Of a stretch of 64,000 nt of DNA, positions 9,413 through 18,132 are shown piece by piece. A model generated the notes under the pieces. It made no database searches. It worked only from the letters and a program-made list of their open reading frames with translations, and was not told the origin of the DNA. The position numbers and the translations under genes are program-made. The number at the start of each line of letters is the position of its first letter. The stretch's first letter is position 1. Origin of the DNA: Paenibacillus sp. JNUCC32 (GTDB taxonomy: Bacteria > Bacillota > Bacilli > Paenibacillales > Paenibacillaceae); assembly GCF_014863545.1 (NCBI RefSeq), contig NZ_CP062260.1, positions 4,597,001 to 4,661,000 on the forward strand, given 5' to 3'.

Positions 9413-9453
9413 ACGAAAAGAGAGGAAGCCTCCGATATGGAAGACTTCCTCTC
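9413..9453 (-). terminator. Terminator after the PIG-L deacetylase gene
   Basis: GAGAGGAAG (9420-9428) pairs with CTTCCTCTC (9445-9453), and the inner bases extend the pairing to about 14 bp around CATATC. On the minus strand it is followed by TTTTCGTTT. It ends the serine hydrolase-GNAT-PIG-L transcription unit. Confidence 0.75.
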
Positions 9454-9550
9454 CTGTTTGTATTCTCTATATATGATTCCGTACGTGTTCCCCCGTAACA
9501 TCACTCATTATATCAAAAGATAGGTATAATGTCAGTGGATGTTTTGGTAT

Positions 9551-9573
9551 TTCTCACAATTTTTTTGTGAGAA
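9551..9573. repeat. Perfect 9-bp inverted repeat
   Basis: TTCTCACAA and TTGTGAGAA flank five T residues. It lies 42 bp past the PIG-L stop. It could be a weak extra terminator or a protein site. The rest of 9098-9615 holds only the promoter and terminator listed here, and no convincing gene. Confidence 0.5.
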
Positions 9574-9615
9574 TGTTAGCGATTATTCCAGTTGATTGGA
9601 TGAAAAACCATATAT

Positions 9616-10320
9616 TTAGAAAAATTGTAACCGTTTGGTCAACGCGCCTCTCGGAACCGCGAAGGCCTGCGCGCGCTTGAAGTTCATCGGCGCTCCCCGT
9701 ACGATCGTGAGCGCCTTGTAGTATTCGATGAACGGGAAGCCGTAGGTTTCCCCGCGCGCATAAGCGTATACGTTCATGGCTCTCACCCACGTTTCATAGG
9801 CTTCGTCCGGAATGTCGATGAAGACCTCGGGATGGAAATCGTACGGGTCCTCCCAATTGTCCGCATAGTATAAATGCTGGGCATAGTGGGACGGAAGCTC
9901 GCGCTCAATCGTCTTCAAGCCCGCGTAGAAGCGGGCGTCCTCCACGATATAATGCGTATTGGAATGATCCTTATGAATGCTCTCCTTCCAATGCGTGATG
10001 ATGATATCCGGCTTCACTTCCCGTATGACGTCGGCGACCTGATACTTCACTTCCTCGTCCAGCGGAAGCTCGGCATCCTTGTAAGCAAGGAACCGCACAT
10101 CCGCGCCGACGATATCGGCAAATTGGTGAGCTTCGTCAATCTTTTGCTTTGCGTACTCCTCCGGCGTCAGACGGGGGTGTCCCTTCTCTCCCGGCGTTAG
10201 ATGAAGAAACGTCGCTTTATGGCCAGCCTGCGTGTATTTGGCGATCACGGCTCCTGCCGTAAGATCCATATCGCCCGCATGCCCGCCAATCGCCAAAATG
10301 TGATGCTGCTTTGCTTCCAT
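9616..10320 (-). CDS. PIG-L (LmbE) family deacetylase-like protein with variant metal motif
   Basis: The 234-residue protein starts at the ATG at 10320, nine bases after AAGGAGAG. The N-terminal motif of this family is normally AHPDDE; here it reads GGHAGDMD (residues 12-19). The zinc-binding His and second Asp are kept, but the Asp expected to be the general base is Gly. The third ligand region HWKESIHKDHSNTHY is intact near residue 110. The family removes N-acetyl groups from amino sugars or related compounds in the cytoplasm. The changed residue may mean a different reaction. It follows the GNAT gene by 42 bp and shares its transcript. Confidence 0.85.
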   Translation of the reverse strand: MEAKQHHILAIGGHAGDMDLTAGAVIAKYTQAGHKATFLHLTPGEKGHPRLTPEEYAKQKIDEAHQFADIVGADVRFLAYKDAELPLDEEVKYQVADVIREVKPDIIITHWKESIHKDHSNTHYIVEDARFYAGLKTIERELPSHYAQHLYYADNWEDPYDFHPEVFIDIPDEAYETWVRAMNVYAYARGETYGFPFIEYYKALTIVRGAPMNFKRAQAFAVPRGALTKRLQFF

Positions 10321-10362
10321 CAATGTAATCTCTCCTTTGTATATCCATGTAGTCGAAGCTAT

Positions 10363-11319
10363 CTATTGAAGCGGCTTGCTCATAATTTCGAACCGGCGCA
10401 TCACGTCGAAGCCGGCTTTGCGGTACAGATGGCCTGCGGGACTCTGCTCGCCCGTCCAGAGGAACCAGGCACCATGCTGTCCTTGAGCACGCATAAGGGC
10501 AAGGCAGTCATACAAAAGTATTTTTCCGAGACCTTTCCCTTGCATCGACGGATCCACGCCAAACGGACCGAATCGTTCAGCTACGCCCTCATATCCGCCA
10601 TGCAGGCAGAAGCCTACCAGCTTCCCTTGATCGCGCGCGATCAGGATCTGATCCGTTGTTAATCGCTGCAGCAATCCTTCGCGAATCGCCCGGCCCCAAT
10701 CCGGATTAAACACGTCCGTCGCAAACTCGATCAGCTCCACCAGATCGCTGTCCTGAGCCGGCTTGAAAGTAAAGCCTTCATGCTCCCGCTGCCGCTTCAG
10801 CTCCGCAACCTCCGGCGGCATATGGAAACCAACCAGGGAGCGATCCATCGCAACCGCCGTGTAATTGCGGGTAAAACCGCTGGCCGCAAGCCATGCCAAG
10901 CCCTCCGGATAACGCTCCCCATCAATGCCCGGAACGATATAATTCGGGGCATACGAGGAGAAAAAGACTTTGCTGCGCCCATGATGACGAAGATAATCTT
11001 CGCCTTCCTGCAGCAGCCGCGACGCGACCCCCAATCTTCGAACCGATGGATCGGTATAGAAGAAGGTGATCCAGCCGTGATCCGGGTCCAGCTCGGTGCC
11101 AATCATCGGCAATTTCCGGCGCACCGCATACAGGACGCCCACTATGCGGCCCTCGTGCTCCGCGATCCGCAGTCCCTGCGGATCAAAGTTCGGGTCGAGC
11201 AGCACCAGATTTCGAAAACGAAGCCGGGTGACGGGATCTCCCGGCAGACAGGCGTTCCACAGAGCCGTGATCCCTTCCTCGTCTCCAGGCCGGTATGACC
11301 TGTAGGTTAAACTCGCCAT
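10363..11319 (-). CDS. Tandem GNAT N-acetyltransferase
   Basis: The 318 residues contain two GNAT folds. The N-terminal one has VRRLGVASRLLQEGEDYL (about residues 93-110) and the C-terminal one has PSMQGKGLGKILLYDCL (about 258-274), the acetyl-CoA pyrophosphate-binding signature. AAGGAGGG eight bases before the ATG fixes the start. Acceptors of such two-domain enzymes are usually unknown. Placed between a serine hydrolase and a PIG-L deacetylase, it suggests a pathway in which an amino group is acetylated and deacetylated, for example on an amino sugar or peptide. That is inference. Confidence 0.88.
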   Translation of the reverse strand: MASLTYRSYRPGDEEGITALWNACLPGDPVTRLRFRNLVLLDPNFDPQGLRIAEHEGRIVGVLYAVRRKLPMIGTELDPDHGWITFFYTDPSVRRLGVASRLLQEGEDYLRHHGRSKVFFSSYAPNYIVPGIDGERYPEGLAWLAASGFTRNYTAVAMDRSLVGFHMPPEVAELKRQREHEGFTFKPAQDSDLVELIEFATDVFNPDWGRAIREGLLQRLTTDQILIARDQGKLVGFCLHGGYEGVAERFGPFGVDPSMQGKGLGKILLYDCLALMRAQGQHGAWFLWTGEQSPAGHLYRKAGFDVMRRFEIMSKPLQ

Positions 11320-11629
11320 TACGTTATCCCTCCTTATAATCGTAAGCCTTGGATCAGCGGCGATTGCCGCTTAACGGCATGCGACCGGTTGATCTCCATT
11401 CACCAATCCTCCATGTACTGGACGGAATATCTATGCAGCAGCTCCCATAAATGTACCGACATCAGGAGGCATTGCTTAATGTCCATCCGGCGTTAGCTCG
11501 GCTTCGGATTGCTGCCGCTGCGGAATCGAACGAACTAATGTTTTATACATCGTGCGCACTGCTCCCTATGCAAACGGTGCGTGAGTCGGGGCATGCTTGG
11601 ATGGCTGGACAACATGCCGCATTCCAGTC
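11320..11629 (-). other. 310-bp gap with three very short reading frames
   Basis: On the minus strand there are three tiny frames: 24 codons (11550-11476), 28 codons (11486-11400) and 21 codons (11399-11334). Only the last has a good ribosome site (GGAGG eight bases before its ATG). Its ATG directly follows the TGA of the 28-codon frame, and its own TAA overlaps the AAGGAGG of the GNAT gene. They could be leader peptides coupled to the GNAT gene or the worn remains of a lost gene. I see no promoter or terminator here. Confidence 0.3.
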
Positions 11630-12775
11630 TTACCATGACACGGCTCCCTTCAAAGCGTTGTGGACCCGTGCGCGCAGCTGAGCCACGCTGCTGCTCCGCC
11701 CCCCATATACGCGGTTGGTCAGCAGAACGACCGCAAGATCAGACTCAGGATCGATCCACAGGCTGGTTCCGGTAAAGCCGGTATGCCCGTAACAGTATGG
11801 GCTCATCCAATCTCCCGAGGCGTCCATCTTATCCCCTTTCAGCACCCATCCCAAACCACGGCTCGAGCCCTGAATATGACTCGTATGGGGACGGGTGGCC
11901 GTAGCCGCCGCAGCTCGAGATAGAAGCCTCGGTTCGCCGGCTTTCGCCTTCGCAGCTTCCACCGCCGGAACCGCGCCCTGTGCAAGCCACATTCGGGCAT
12001 ACTGGAGCAGATCCCCTGCCGTGGCAAACAATCCCGCATGGCCGCACACGCCGCCCAAAGCCCGCGCCTTCTCATCATGCACGATTCCGCACAGATGATC
12101 CTGGATGGATTCTTCATGCTCCGTTGCGGCATAGCGGTGCGCTTGACCCGGCGAAGGAGTCAGCGTTGCGTGATTCATGCCCAGCGGATCCGCCACCCAT
12201 CGCTTAAACGCTTGGTCCAAAGGCAGCTCGAGCGACCGTTCTATGATGCGACCAAGCACCAGATATCCCAAGTCGCTGTAAATCACTTCGGTATTCGGCT
12301 TCGCCGCAAGCGGCGCTGAAAAAACGGCATCCCACATCTGCTCCCTGTCCCAACCATGGGAATGCAGGTTCATATCCGCCTGGAGCCCGGAAGTATGCGT
12401 CAGCAGCTGGCCTACCGTTATCTCTTCTTTGCCTGCCGTTCCGAATGAAGGCAGCATATCGCTCGCTTTTGTGCTCAAGGTCAGAACTCCATCATCGATC
12501 AATTGCAGAATCAACGGGAGCGTGACCGCCACCTTGGTCAAGGATGCACAATCGTATAATGTATCCTCTCTAACAGGCACAGGCTGCCCCTGCACCGGAT
12601 TAGGATTGGCATAGCCTGCTGTGTAGACCCATGTCCTGCCTTCATGCAGAACGCCCACTACGGCACCCGGCGTCGTACCCGCGGCTATTTCGCGTTCAAT
12701 GGCGGCGCACGCCGCCTTCACTCCCTTGATTCCCAAGCCCAGCTGCTCTGCACCGGCCTTCACATGAGTCTCCAT
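11630..12775 (-). CDS. Beta-lactamase-fold serine hydrolase (class C-like esterase)
   Basis: The 381-residue product starts at an ATG with AAGGAGGAA upstream. It has the penicillin-binding-protein/class C motifs: SLTK at residues 78-81 (nucleophile Ser78, base Lys81), YSD at 166-168, and an HTG triad element in YGHTGFTGTS near residue 320. There is no signal peptide, so it is probably cytoplasmic. The YSD and HTG variants are usual in esterases or D-aminopeptidase-like members rather than true beta-lactamases. Its promoter overlaps a perfect cre box, so expression should be carbon-catabolite controlled. It leads the unit that continues with the GNAT and PIG-L genes. Confidence 0.88.
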   Translation of the reverse strand: METHVKAGAEQLGLGIKGVKAACAAIEREIAAGTTPGAVVGVLHEGRTWVYTAGYANPNPVQGQPVPVREDTLYDCASLTKVAVTLPLILQLIDDGVLTLSTKASDMLPSFGTAGKEEITVGQLLTHTSGLQADMNLHSHGWDREQMWDAVFSAPLAAKPNTEVIYSDLGYLVLGRIIERSLELPLDQAFKRWVADPLGMNHATLTPSPGQAHRYAATEHEESIQDHLCGIVHDEKARALGGVCGHAGLFATAGDLLQYARMWLAQGAVPAVEAAKAKAGEPRLLSRAAAATATRPHTSHIQGSSRGLGWVLKGDKMDASGDWMSPYCYGHTGFTGTSLWIDPESDLAVVLLTNRVYGGRSSSVAQLRARVHNALKGAVSW

Positions 12776-12858
12776 TGAACTTTCCTCCTTTGCTTCCAGG
12801 CCTTGATTTGGATCAACTAAACAACAAACACGCCATTTTTACATGAACTGATTCAAAT

Positions 12859-12907
12859 TGTAAACGCTTGCTAAACCTATTATATGGCCTGTAAAATTTT
12901 GTTTCAA
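12859..12907 (-). promoter_or_regulatory. Sigma-A promoter with cre box for the serine hydrolase unit
   Basis: TTGAAA (12907-12902), a 17-bp spacer, and TATAAT (12884-12879) point leftward. TGTAAACGCTTGCT (12859-12872) begins seven bases past the -10, covering the expected start point, and matches the CcpA consensus. Binding there would block initiation. Confidence 0.8.
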
Positions 12908-12979
12908 TAATAAATAAGAACTATAAAATTTAATTTCATGACATAAAATATTAATTTCCTTTTATTTGGATATTACATA

Positions 12980-13009
12980 TTGACACCTGAATACGCTTTC
13001 ATTTACAAT
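12980..13009 (+). promoter_or_regulatory. CGTase promoter with embedded cre-like site
   Basis: TTGACA (12980-12985) and TACAAT (13004-13009) are 18 bp apart. TGAATACGCTTTCA (12988-13001), one mismatch from the cre consensus, fills the spacer. Transcription would begin near 13016, leaving a leader of almost 200 bases before the CGTase ATG. Confidence 0.75.
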
Positions 13010-13076
13010 ATTGTTGAAATCAAACACTCGCATAATTTAAGGGCCATGCATTCCGTCACCGCACACCCGGTATGGA

Positions 13077-13116
13077 ACAACCCCGGTTTCTCTTCTGGAG
13101 ATGCCGGGGTTTTTTG
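13077..13116 (+). terminator. Terminator-like hairpin in the CGTase leader (possible attenuator)
   Basis: CCCCGG (13081-13086) pairs with CCGGGG (13104-13109), extended by flanking ACAA/TTGT, and is followed by six T residues. No gene lies between the promoter and this site, so it would stop CGTase transcripts early unless relieved. I see no named riboswitch fold or obvious leader peptide. Confidence 0.65.
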
Positions 13117-13211
13117 TTGCCCTATCTTTGGTACAGGAGGTGATTCCCCGCAGCTTCGGTTTGCTCATTGAACCAACCCCCATTCAACAACTGCTACATA
13201 GGAGGAATACG

Positions 13212-15353
13212 ATGAAAAAATTCTACAAACTGACAACCGCCCTTGCCCTTAGCTTGTCCCTGGCGCTGAGCTTGCTCGGCCCAGCCCATGCAGCTCCGGA
13301 TACCTCAGTATCCAACAAGCAAAATTTCAGCACGGATGTCATTTATCAAATCTTTACGGACCGTTTCTCCGACGGCAATCCTGCCAACAACCCGACCGGC
13401 CCGGCCTTTGACGGTACCTGCACCAACCTGCGGCTGTACTGCGGCGGCGACTGGCAAGGGATCATCAACAAAATCAACGACGGCTACCTGACCAGCATGG
13501 GCGTTACCGCCATCTGGATCTCCCAGCCGGTCGAGAACATCTACAGCGTCATCAACTATTCCGGAGTGAACAACACCGCATACCATGGTTATTGGGCCAG
13601 AGACTTCAAGAAAACGAACCCGGCGTACGGCACGATCGCCGATTTCCAGAATCTCATCGCTGCCGCGCATGCCAAGAACATCAAAGTCATCATCGACTTC
13701 GCGCCGAACCACACGTCTCCCGCTTCCTCGGACCAGCCGTCGTTCGCGGAGAACGGCAAGCTGTACAACAACGGCACCCTCCTCGGCGGATACACCGGCG
13801 ATACGCAGAATTTATTCCATCATAACGGGGGAACCGATTTCTCGACGACAGAGAACGGGATTTACAAAAACCTGTACGATCTTGCCGATCTGAACCACAA
13901 CAACAGCACGGTGGATACCTACCTGAAGGATGCCATTAAAATGTGGCTTGATCTGGGCATTGACGGCATTCGGATGGATGCGGTAAAACATATGCCGTTC
14001 GGCTGGCAGAAGAGCTTCATGGCCACCGTCAACAATTACAAGCCGGTCTTCACCTTCGGCGAATGGTTCCTCGGGGTGAACGAAGTGAGTGCCGAGAACC
14101 ATAAGTTCGCCAACGAATCCGGCATGAGCCTGCTGGATTTCCGTTTCGCGCAGAAGGTTCGCCAGGTATTCAGGGACAACACCGACAATATGTACGGACT
14201 GAAGTCCATGCTGGAGGGCTCTGCTGCCGATTACCTCCAGGTGGAGGATCAGGTCACGTTCATCGATAACCATGACATGGAACGATTCCACAATAACAGC
14301 GCCAACCGCCGGAAGCTGGAGCAAGCGCTCGCCTTCACGCTCACTTCCCGCGGCGTGCCAGCCATCTATTATGGAACCGAGCAATACATGTCCGGCGGGA
14401 ACGATCCCGACAACCGGGCTCGAATTCCTTCTTTCTCTACAACGACTACGGCTTATCAGGTAATTAAAAAGCTGGCGCCATTGCGCAAATCCAACCCGGC
14501 CATCGCTTACGGGACGACGCAGGAGCGCTGGATCAACAACGACGTGTTGATCTACGAGCGCAAGTTCGGCAACAACGTGGCCGTCATCGCCGTCAACCGC
14601 AACGTGAACACGCCGGCTAACATTACGGGATTGGTAACCTCACTGCCGGCCGGCAGCTACACCGACGTGCTGGGCGGCCTCCTGAACGGTAACAATCTGA
14701 CCGTCGGCTCCGGCGGGTCCGCCTCCAACTTCACGCTGGCAGCGGGCGGTACGGCCGTATGGCAGTACACCACGGCCGTGACTACGCCGACCATCGGGCA
14801 CGTAGGACCGATGATGGCCAAACCGGGCGCAACCGTCACCATTGACGGCCGCGGTTTCGGAGCAACCAAAGGCACGGTATACTTTGGCACGACGGCAGTT
14901 ACCGGCGCTAACATTACGGCTTGGGAAGACACGCAGATCAAGGTGAAAATCCCTGCCGTTGCCGGAGGCGTATATAACATCAAAATCGCCAACAGCGCCG
15001 GAACCTCAAGCAATGTGCATGACAACTTCGAAGTGCTGAGCGGGGATCAAGTCAGCGTGCGCTTTGTGGTGAACAACGCTACCACCGCGCTCGGACAGAA
15101 CGTGTACCTGGCAGGCAGCGTAAGCGAGCTCGGCAACTGGGACCCGGCCAAAGCCATCGGTCCGTTGTACAACCAGGTCATCTACCAATACCCAACCTGG
15201 TACTATGACGTCAGCGTTCCCGCCGGCAAAACCATCGAATTCAAATTCCTGAAAAAACAGGGCTCGACGGTAACATGGGAAGGCGGTTCGAACCATACGT
15301 TTACCGCTCCAACGAGCGGAACGGCCACCATTAACGTGAACTGGCAGCCGTAA
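13212..15353 (+). CDS. cgt: Cyclomaltodextrin glucanotransferase (CGTase), secreted
   Basis: The ATG at 13212 follows AGGAGG by six bases and gives 713 residues, the usual precursor length. A 27-residue signal peptide ends PAHA, and the mature enzyme starts [12 protein letters not shown]. In mature numbering the GH13 catalytic residues are present: Asp229 in GIRMDAVKH, Glu257 in GEWF, and Asp328 in FIDNHD. Domains run A/B (TIM barrel), C, D (TIG-like, [11 protein letters not shown]) and E (CBM20 starch-binding, ending INVNWQP). It cyclises starch outside the cell into cyclodextrins, most likely beta. Sequence is from memory very close to the B. circulans 251 enzyme. The MdxEFG-like importer at 18133-21696 would take up the products. 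Confidence 0.97.
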   Translation: MKKFYKLTTALALSLSLALSLLGPAHAAPDTSVSNKQNFSTDVIYQIFTDRFSDGNPANNPTGPAFDGTCTNLRLYCGGDWQGIINKINDGYLTSMGVTAIWISQPVENIYSVINYSGVNNTAYHGYWARDFKKTNPAYGTIADFQNLIAAAHAKNIKVIIDFAPNHTSPASSDQPSFAENGKLYNNGTLLGGYTGDTQNLFHHNGGTDFSTTENGIYKNLYDLADLNHNNSTVDTYLKDAIKMWLDLGIDGIRMDAVKHMPFGWQKSFMATVNNYKPVFTFGEWFLGVNEVSAENHKFANESGMSLLDFRFAQKVRQVFRDNTDNMYGLKSMLEGSAADYLQVEDQVTFIDNHDMERFHNNSANRRKLEQALAFTLTSRGVPAIYYGTEQYMSGGNDPDNRARIPSFSTTTTAYQVIKKLAPLRKSNPAIAYGTTQERWINNDVLIYERKFGNNVAVIAVNRNVNTPANITGLVTSLPAGSYTDVLGGLLNGNNLTVGSGGSASNFTLAAGGTAVWQYTTAVTTPTIGHVGPMMAKPGATVTIDGRGFGATKGTVYFGTTAVTGANITAWEDTQIKVKIPAVAGGVYNIKIANSAGTSSNVHDNFEVLSGDQVSVRFVVNNATTALGQNVYLAGSVSELGNWDPAKAIGPLYNQVIYQYPTWYYDVSVPAGKTIEFKFLKKQGSTVTWEGGSNHTFTAPTSGTATINVNWQP

Positions 15354-15396
15354 GTAGAAGAACGTCTAGCTCTTACCGAAGAGCGGCACCTAAACA

Positions 15397-15432
15397 AAAC
15401 CAGCTCCGGGAATTGTCCCGGAGCTGGTTTTA
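15397..15432 (+). terminator. Terminator of the CGTase gene
   Basis: A perfect 15-bp stem AAACCAGCTCCGGGA (15397-15411) and its complement (15416-15430) closes an ATTG loop and ends in TTTTATT. It lies 44 bp after the stop codon. Confidence 0.92.
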
Positions 15433-15486
15433 TTCATGCAGTCATAATTCCAGCAGCAATAGCTCGTTACGCACAAAGCACCTCAA

Positions 15487-15612
15487 CATTCCCTCTGAAC
15501 TGCATGAGCGATTCCCAAAGGGAGAGCATGCTCAGCAGGCAGTAACTCGACATTCCTCTGCACAGCATGAGCAATTCCCAAAGGGAGAGCGTCTCAGCAG
15601 GCAGTAACTCAA
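15487..15612. repeat. Two imperfect tandem copies of a 62-64 bp unit
   Basis: Unit 1 (15487-15550) and unit 2 (15551-15612) share CATTCC, GCATGAGC, ATTCCCAAAGGGAGAGC and CTCAGCAGGCAGTAACTC. Each unit contains the internal palindrome TTCCCAAAGGGA. A shorter related piece precedes them at 15451-15486. No coding role is evident. Confidence 0.7.
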
Positions 15613-15672
15613 CAAGCAGAGGGGACAACTCAACGATCCTGCACTTGCGCTCCCGAGTAACACGCCCACCAA

Positions 15673-15712
15673 CAAAAAAGGCCGATGAAGATGTTCCCCT
15701 TCATCGGCCTCT
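15673..15712 (-). terminator. Terminator of the chemoreceptor gene
   Basis: AGGCCGATGAAG (15679-15690) and CTTCATCGGCCT (15699-15710) form a 12-bp perfect stem. On the minus strand it is followed by TTTTTTG. It ends transcripts coming from the chemoreceptor gene at 15963-17999. Confidence 0.88.
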
Positions 15713-15755
15713 TTCTTCCCCCAAACCCAGGCGTAAATGGCTGTATGCATGCAAA

Positions 15756-15889
15756 GCACGACGCAGCGGAGAGGACGAATCGATTCCGGAAAAACGATAG
15801 TGGTCGCCTTTGCCCCCGATTTTCTACCGAAAAATCATAATCCAAAGAAAATTGGGGGCAACAGCGATTGGAGGAACGATACGTACTCG
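15756..15889 (-). repeat. Dispersed hairpin repeat, copy A
   Basis: This is one of four related elements (others at 32862-33066, 36573-36707, 48297-48429). Read on the minus strand it begins CGAGTACGTATCGTTCC, then AATCGCTGTTG. Next comes a 14-bp hairpin (15847-15860 with 15811-15824, one G-U pair), then AAAGGCGACC and ATTCGTCCTCTCCGCTGCG. It sits in the 3' untranslated region of the chemoreceptor transcript. Confidence 0.8.
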
Positions 15890-15962
15890 CAGCGTCTCGC
15901 TTCAACGGAGCTTGCGGAGTGCTGATAGCCCACATCATTTTCACGCAGCAATCGAAAACCAT

Positions 15963-17999
15963 TTACGTCCTAAACATCACCAAAGACTTACGCAAGCCCT
16001 CCGACAGCTCCTCCAATCGCGACGACAGGCCGACCAGCTTCTCGCTCACCTTGAACTGCTCGGACGACATCGAAGCAACCTCCTCCGTGGCGGCGCTGGT
16101 TTCCTGGACGATCGAGCTCGCCTCCGAGATGGAGTCGGTCAGCGCCAGCTGGGAATCAATCAGAACTTCCACCGCATGCGTAGACTCGCTGATCTCGGTT
16201 AAGAGCGCATCCATCTCGTGACGCACGTTATCAAAGACGCCCTGTGCTTCCTGCACCGAATGCAGCTGCTCGTCAAAGAGCGGCGATGCCGACGTCAAAG
16301 CATCCACGGAGCCCTGCACCTCGCGCCGAATGTCCAGGATCATCGCGCCTACGGTCTGGATCGACTCCTTGGAACGATCCGCGAGGCTCCGCACTTCATT
16401 GGCAACCACCATGAAGCCGCTGCCTGCCGCTCCGGCACGGGCCGCTTCAATCGTCGCATTAATGGATAGCACATTGGTCTGATGCGTGATCTCCGACATC
16501 AGCTCCAATATTTTGTGGATCGATGCGGTATTATCCTTCAGCTTCTCCGCATTCTGTACGATTGCCCGGTTCACCTGGTTAATCCGCGTCGATTTCTCCA
16601 CCAGGCTGTCCATATGCTGCGCGCCTTCCCCCGTTACCCGGAGCACGCGATCCGCCGCGGCCGCGATCACCTGATTCGTATCGGACACCTTGCTCATCCG
16701 GACGCCAATGTTCTCGGCCAGCTGGTTCTCGCGTTCGGCCTCCATGGCCAGGCTTCCGCTTCCCTGCGCAATCTGTTCCATGGCGGCCGCGATCTCTCCG
16801 GCCGTAAGCGACGTTCCTCTTGAGGCTTCGGCCAATTCCTCGGCCGTAACCAGCACTTCCTTCGCCGACGCATTCGTCTGATCGACCAAAGCCGAGATTT
16901 GCCCCATCATCCGGTTGAAGCTCTGACCCAGACGGCCAATCTCATCGGCACGGCGGAATTCCGTCCGCACCCTTAAGTTCCCCTGCTCTCCCTCTTCCAT
17001 CAGGCTGCACATCTGGTTCAGCGGTCGGCCGACGGTACGCATCATATAGTAGCCGATCAGAACAGCAACCAGAACAGCTGCCACAATGACCGCAAGCGTA
17101 ACGGCAAGCAATTTGTCAGTGGCCTGCACGAAATCGCTAACGGGAGCAAAGCCGACCATATGCCATGGGGCCGTCTTCAAAGGCGTATATACCACCATCT
17201 GCTCGTCGGCGGTATAGTAGATCCCCCCTTCCTCGGCGTCTGAAGGAACCGTAATGGCGGACGGCTGCATCAGCTGAGCCGGGTCCATGTCGTGCACGAT
17301 CCGGTTATCTTCGGCCACGATCCGCATCTGTCCGTTATTCCCTATTTTTAGATTCGCCAGCACCTCGCCGACCGCCTCGTCCTTGACATCCATCAGCAGT
17401 ACGTACTGCGCATTCGGATTTTTCAGGTTTTTCAGCAATCTTCCCATCGTCATGGTGGCGGTATTCTCGTTCTCCATAAAACCCTTGACCTCTGTTGGAA
17501 ACCATACCGGTTCGCCATCAGCCTGAATAATCCGGTCGATCTTCGCCTTCACCCCGTCCGAAGAAGACATGCCCGAATAGCCCGTGGAGTTATAGGAGCT
17601 CTGAGCCTGAAGATTGGGCGCGACCAGACGCATGCCCTGCAGACGTTTATCCGAAGATGCCATCCCGTTCAGCTTCTCACGGATCCGGTTCTCGGCCTGG
17701 GTTTTGTCCCGAATGCCGATATCCGCCGTGCTGACCGTCACCAGATCTTCGCGAAGCACCGTGTCCAGCGCCCACTGGCGGGAGGCGGCTTCATACTGGG
17801 CCAGCAGAAAATCCAGCTTGTCCGCAGCCTGCATCATCTGCCCCGAGGTCGCTTCGGATACCTGATCCATTACCGTGTCCTTGGAGATGGAATACGACAA
17901 TAACCCCAGCGCCGAAGATAACAGCACGATCGTTGTAAAAAAGATAACAAACAGCTTCATGCCGACCGCCTTGAATTGAAAACGCTTTGTCATGTTCAT
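15963..17999 (-). CDS. Methyl-accepting chemotaxis protein
   Basis: I use the ATG at 17999 (678 residues), which has AGGGGG nine bases upstream. Membrane segments at about residues 15-37 and 297-320 enclose an extracellular Cache-like sensor domain of roughly 260 residues. A HAMP linker and a long coiled-coil signalling domain follow, with the hairpin tip region ITHQTNVLSINATIEAARAG typical of class 44-type receptors. It sits between the CGTase gene and the maltodextrin-type transporter, which suggests chemotaxis toward alpha-glucan products. The ligand is not shown by sequence. Its own terminator lies at 15673-15712. Confidence 0.94.
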   Translation of the reverse strand: MNMTKRFQFKAVGMKLFVIFFTTIVLLSSALGLLSYSISKDTVMDQVSEATSGQMMQAADKLDFLLAQYEAASRQWALDTVLREDLVTVSTADIGIRDKTQAENRIREKLNGMASSDKRLQGMRLVAPNLQAQSSYNSTGYSGMSSSDGVKAKIDRIIQADGEPVWFPTEVKGFMENENTATMTMGRLLKNLKNPNAQYVLLMDVKDEAVGEVLANLKIGNNGQMRIVAEDNRIVHDMDPAQLMQPSAITVPSDAEEGGIYYTADEQMVVYTPLKTAPWHMVGFAPVSDFVQATDKLLAVTLAVIVAAVLVAVLIGYYMMRTVGRPLNQMCSLMEEGEQGNLRVRTEFRRADEIGRLGQSFNRMMGQISALVDQTNASAKEVLVTAEELAEASRGTSLTAGEIAAAMEQIAQGSGSLAMEAERENQLAENIGVRMSKVSDTNQVIAAAADRVLRVTGEGAQHMDSLVEKSTRINQVNRAIVQNAEKLKDNTASIHKILELMSEITHQTNVLSINATIEAARAGAAGSGFMVVANEVRSLADRSKESIQTVGAMILDIRREVQGSVDALTSASPLFDEQLHSVQEAQGVFDNVRHEMDALLTEISESTHAVEVLIDSQLALTDSISEASSIVQETSAATEEVASMSSEQFKVSEKLVGLSSRLEELSEGLRKSLVMFRT

Positions 18000-18031
18000 G
18001 TTATGTACCCCCTGATTGCAAACATACATGC

Positions 18032-18066
18032 AAAAAGACACAGCAAGGCAATTACCGGCTGTGTCT
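18032..18066 (-). terminator. Terminator of the maltodextrin-type transporter operon
   Basis: AGACACAGC (18036-18044) pairs perfectly with GCTGTGTCT (18058-18066). On the minus strand five U residues follow. It separates the transporter operon from the chemoreceptor gene, whose start codon is about 30 bp further on. Confidence 0.87.
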
Positions 18067-18132
18067 CTTCGCTGTTCTCTCTATCTATATGTCTTATGAT
18101 GATATCGTGCGTTTGGCTATCCGTTTTTGGGC

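Noticed and set aside
9283..9504. 73-codon minus-strand frame in the gap before the PIG-L stop
   Set aside because: It runs through the terminator at 9413-9453 and into the MhqR-like operator, with no support as a protein.
17970..17999. cre-like AAAACGCTTTGTCA near the chemoreceptor start codon
   Set aside because: It lies within coding sequence and misses the consensus at two end positions.
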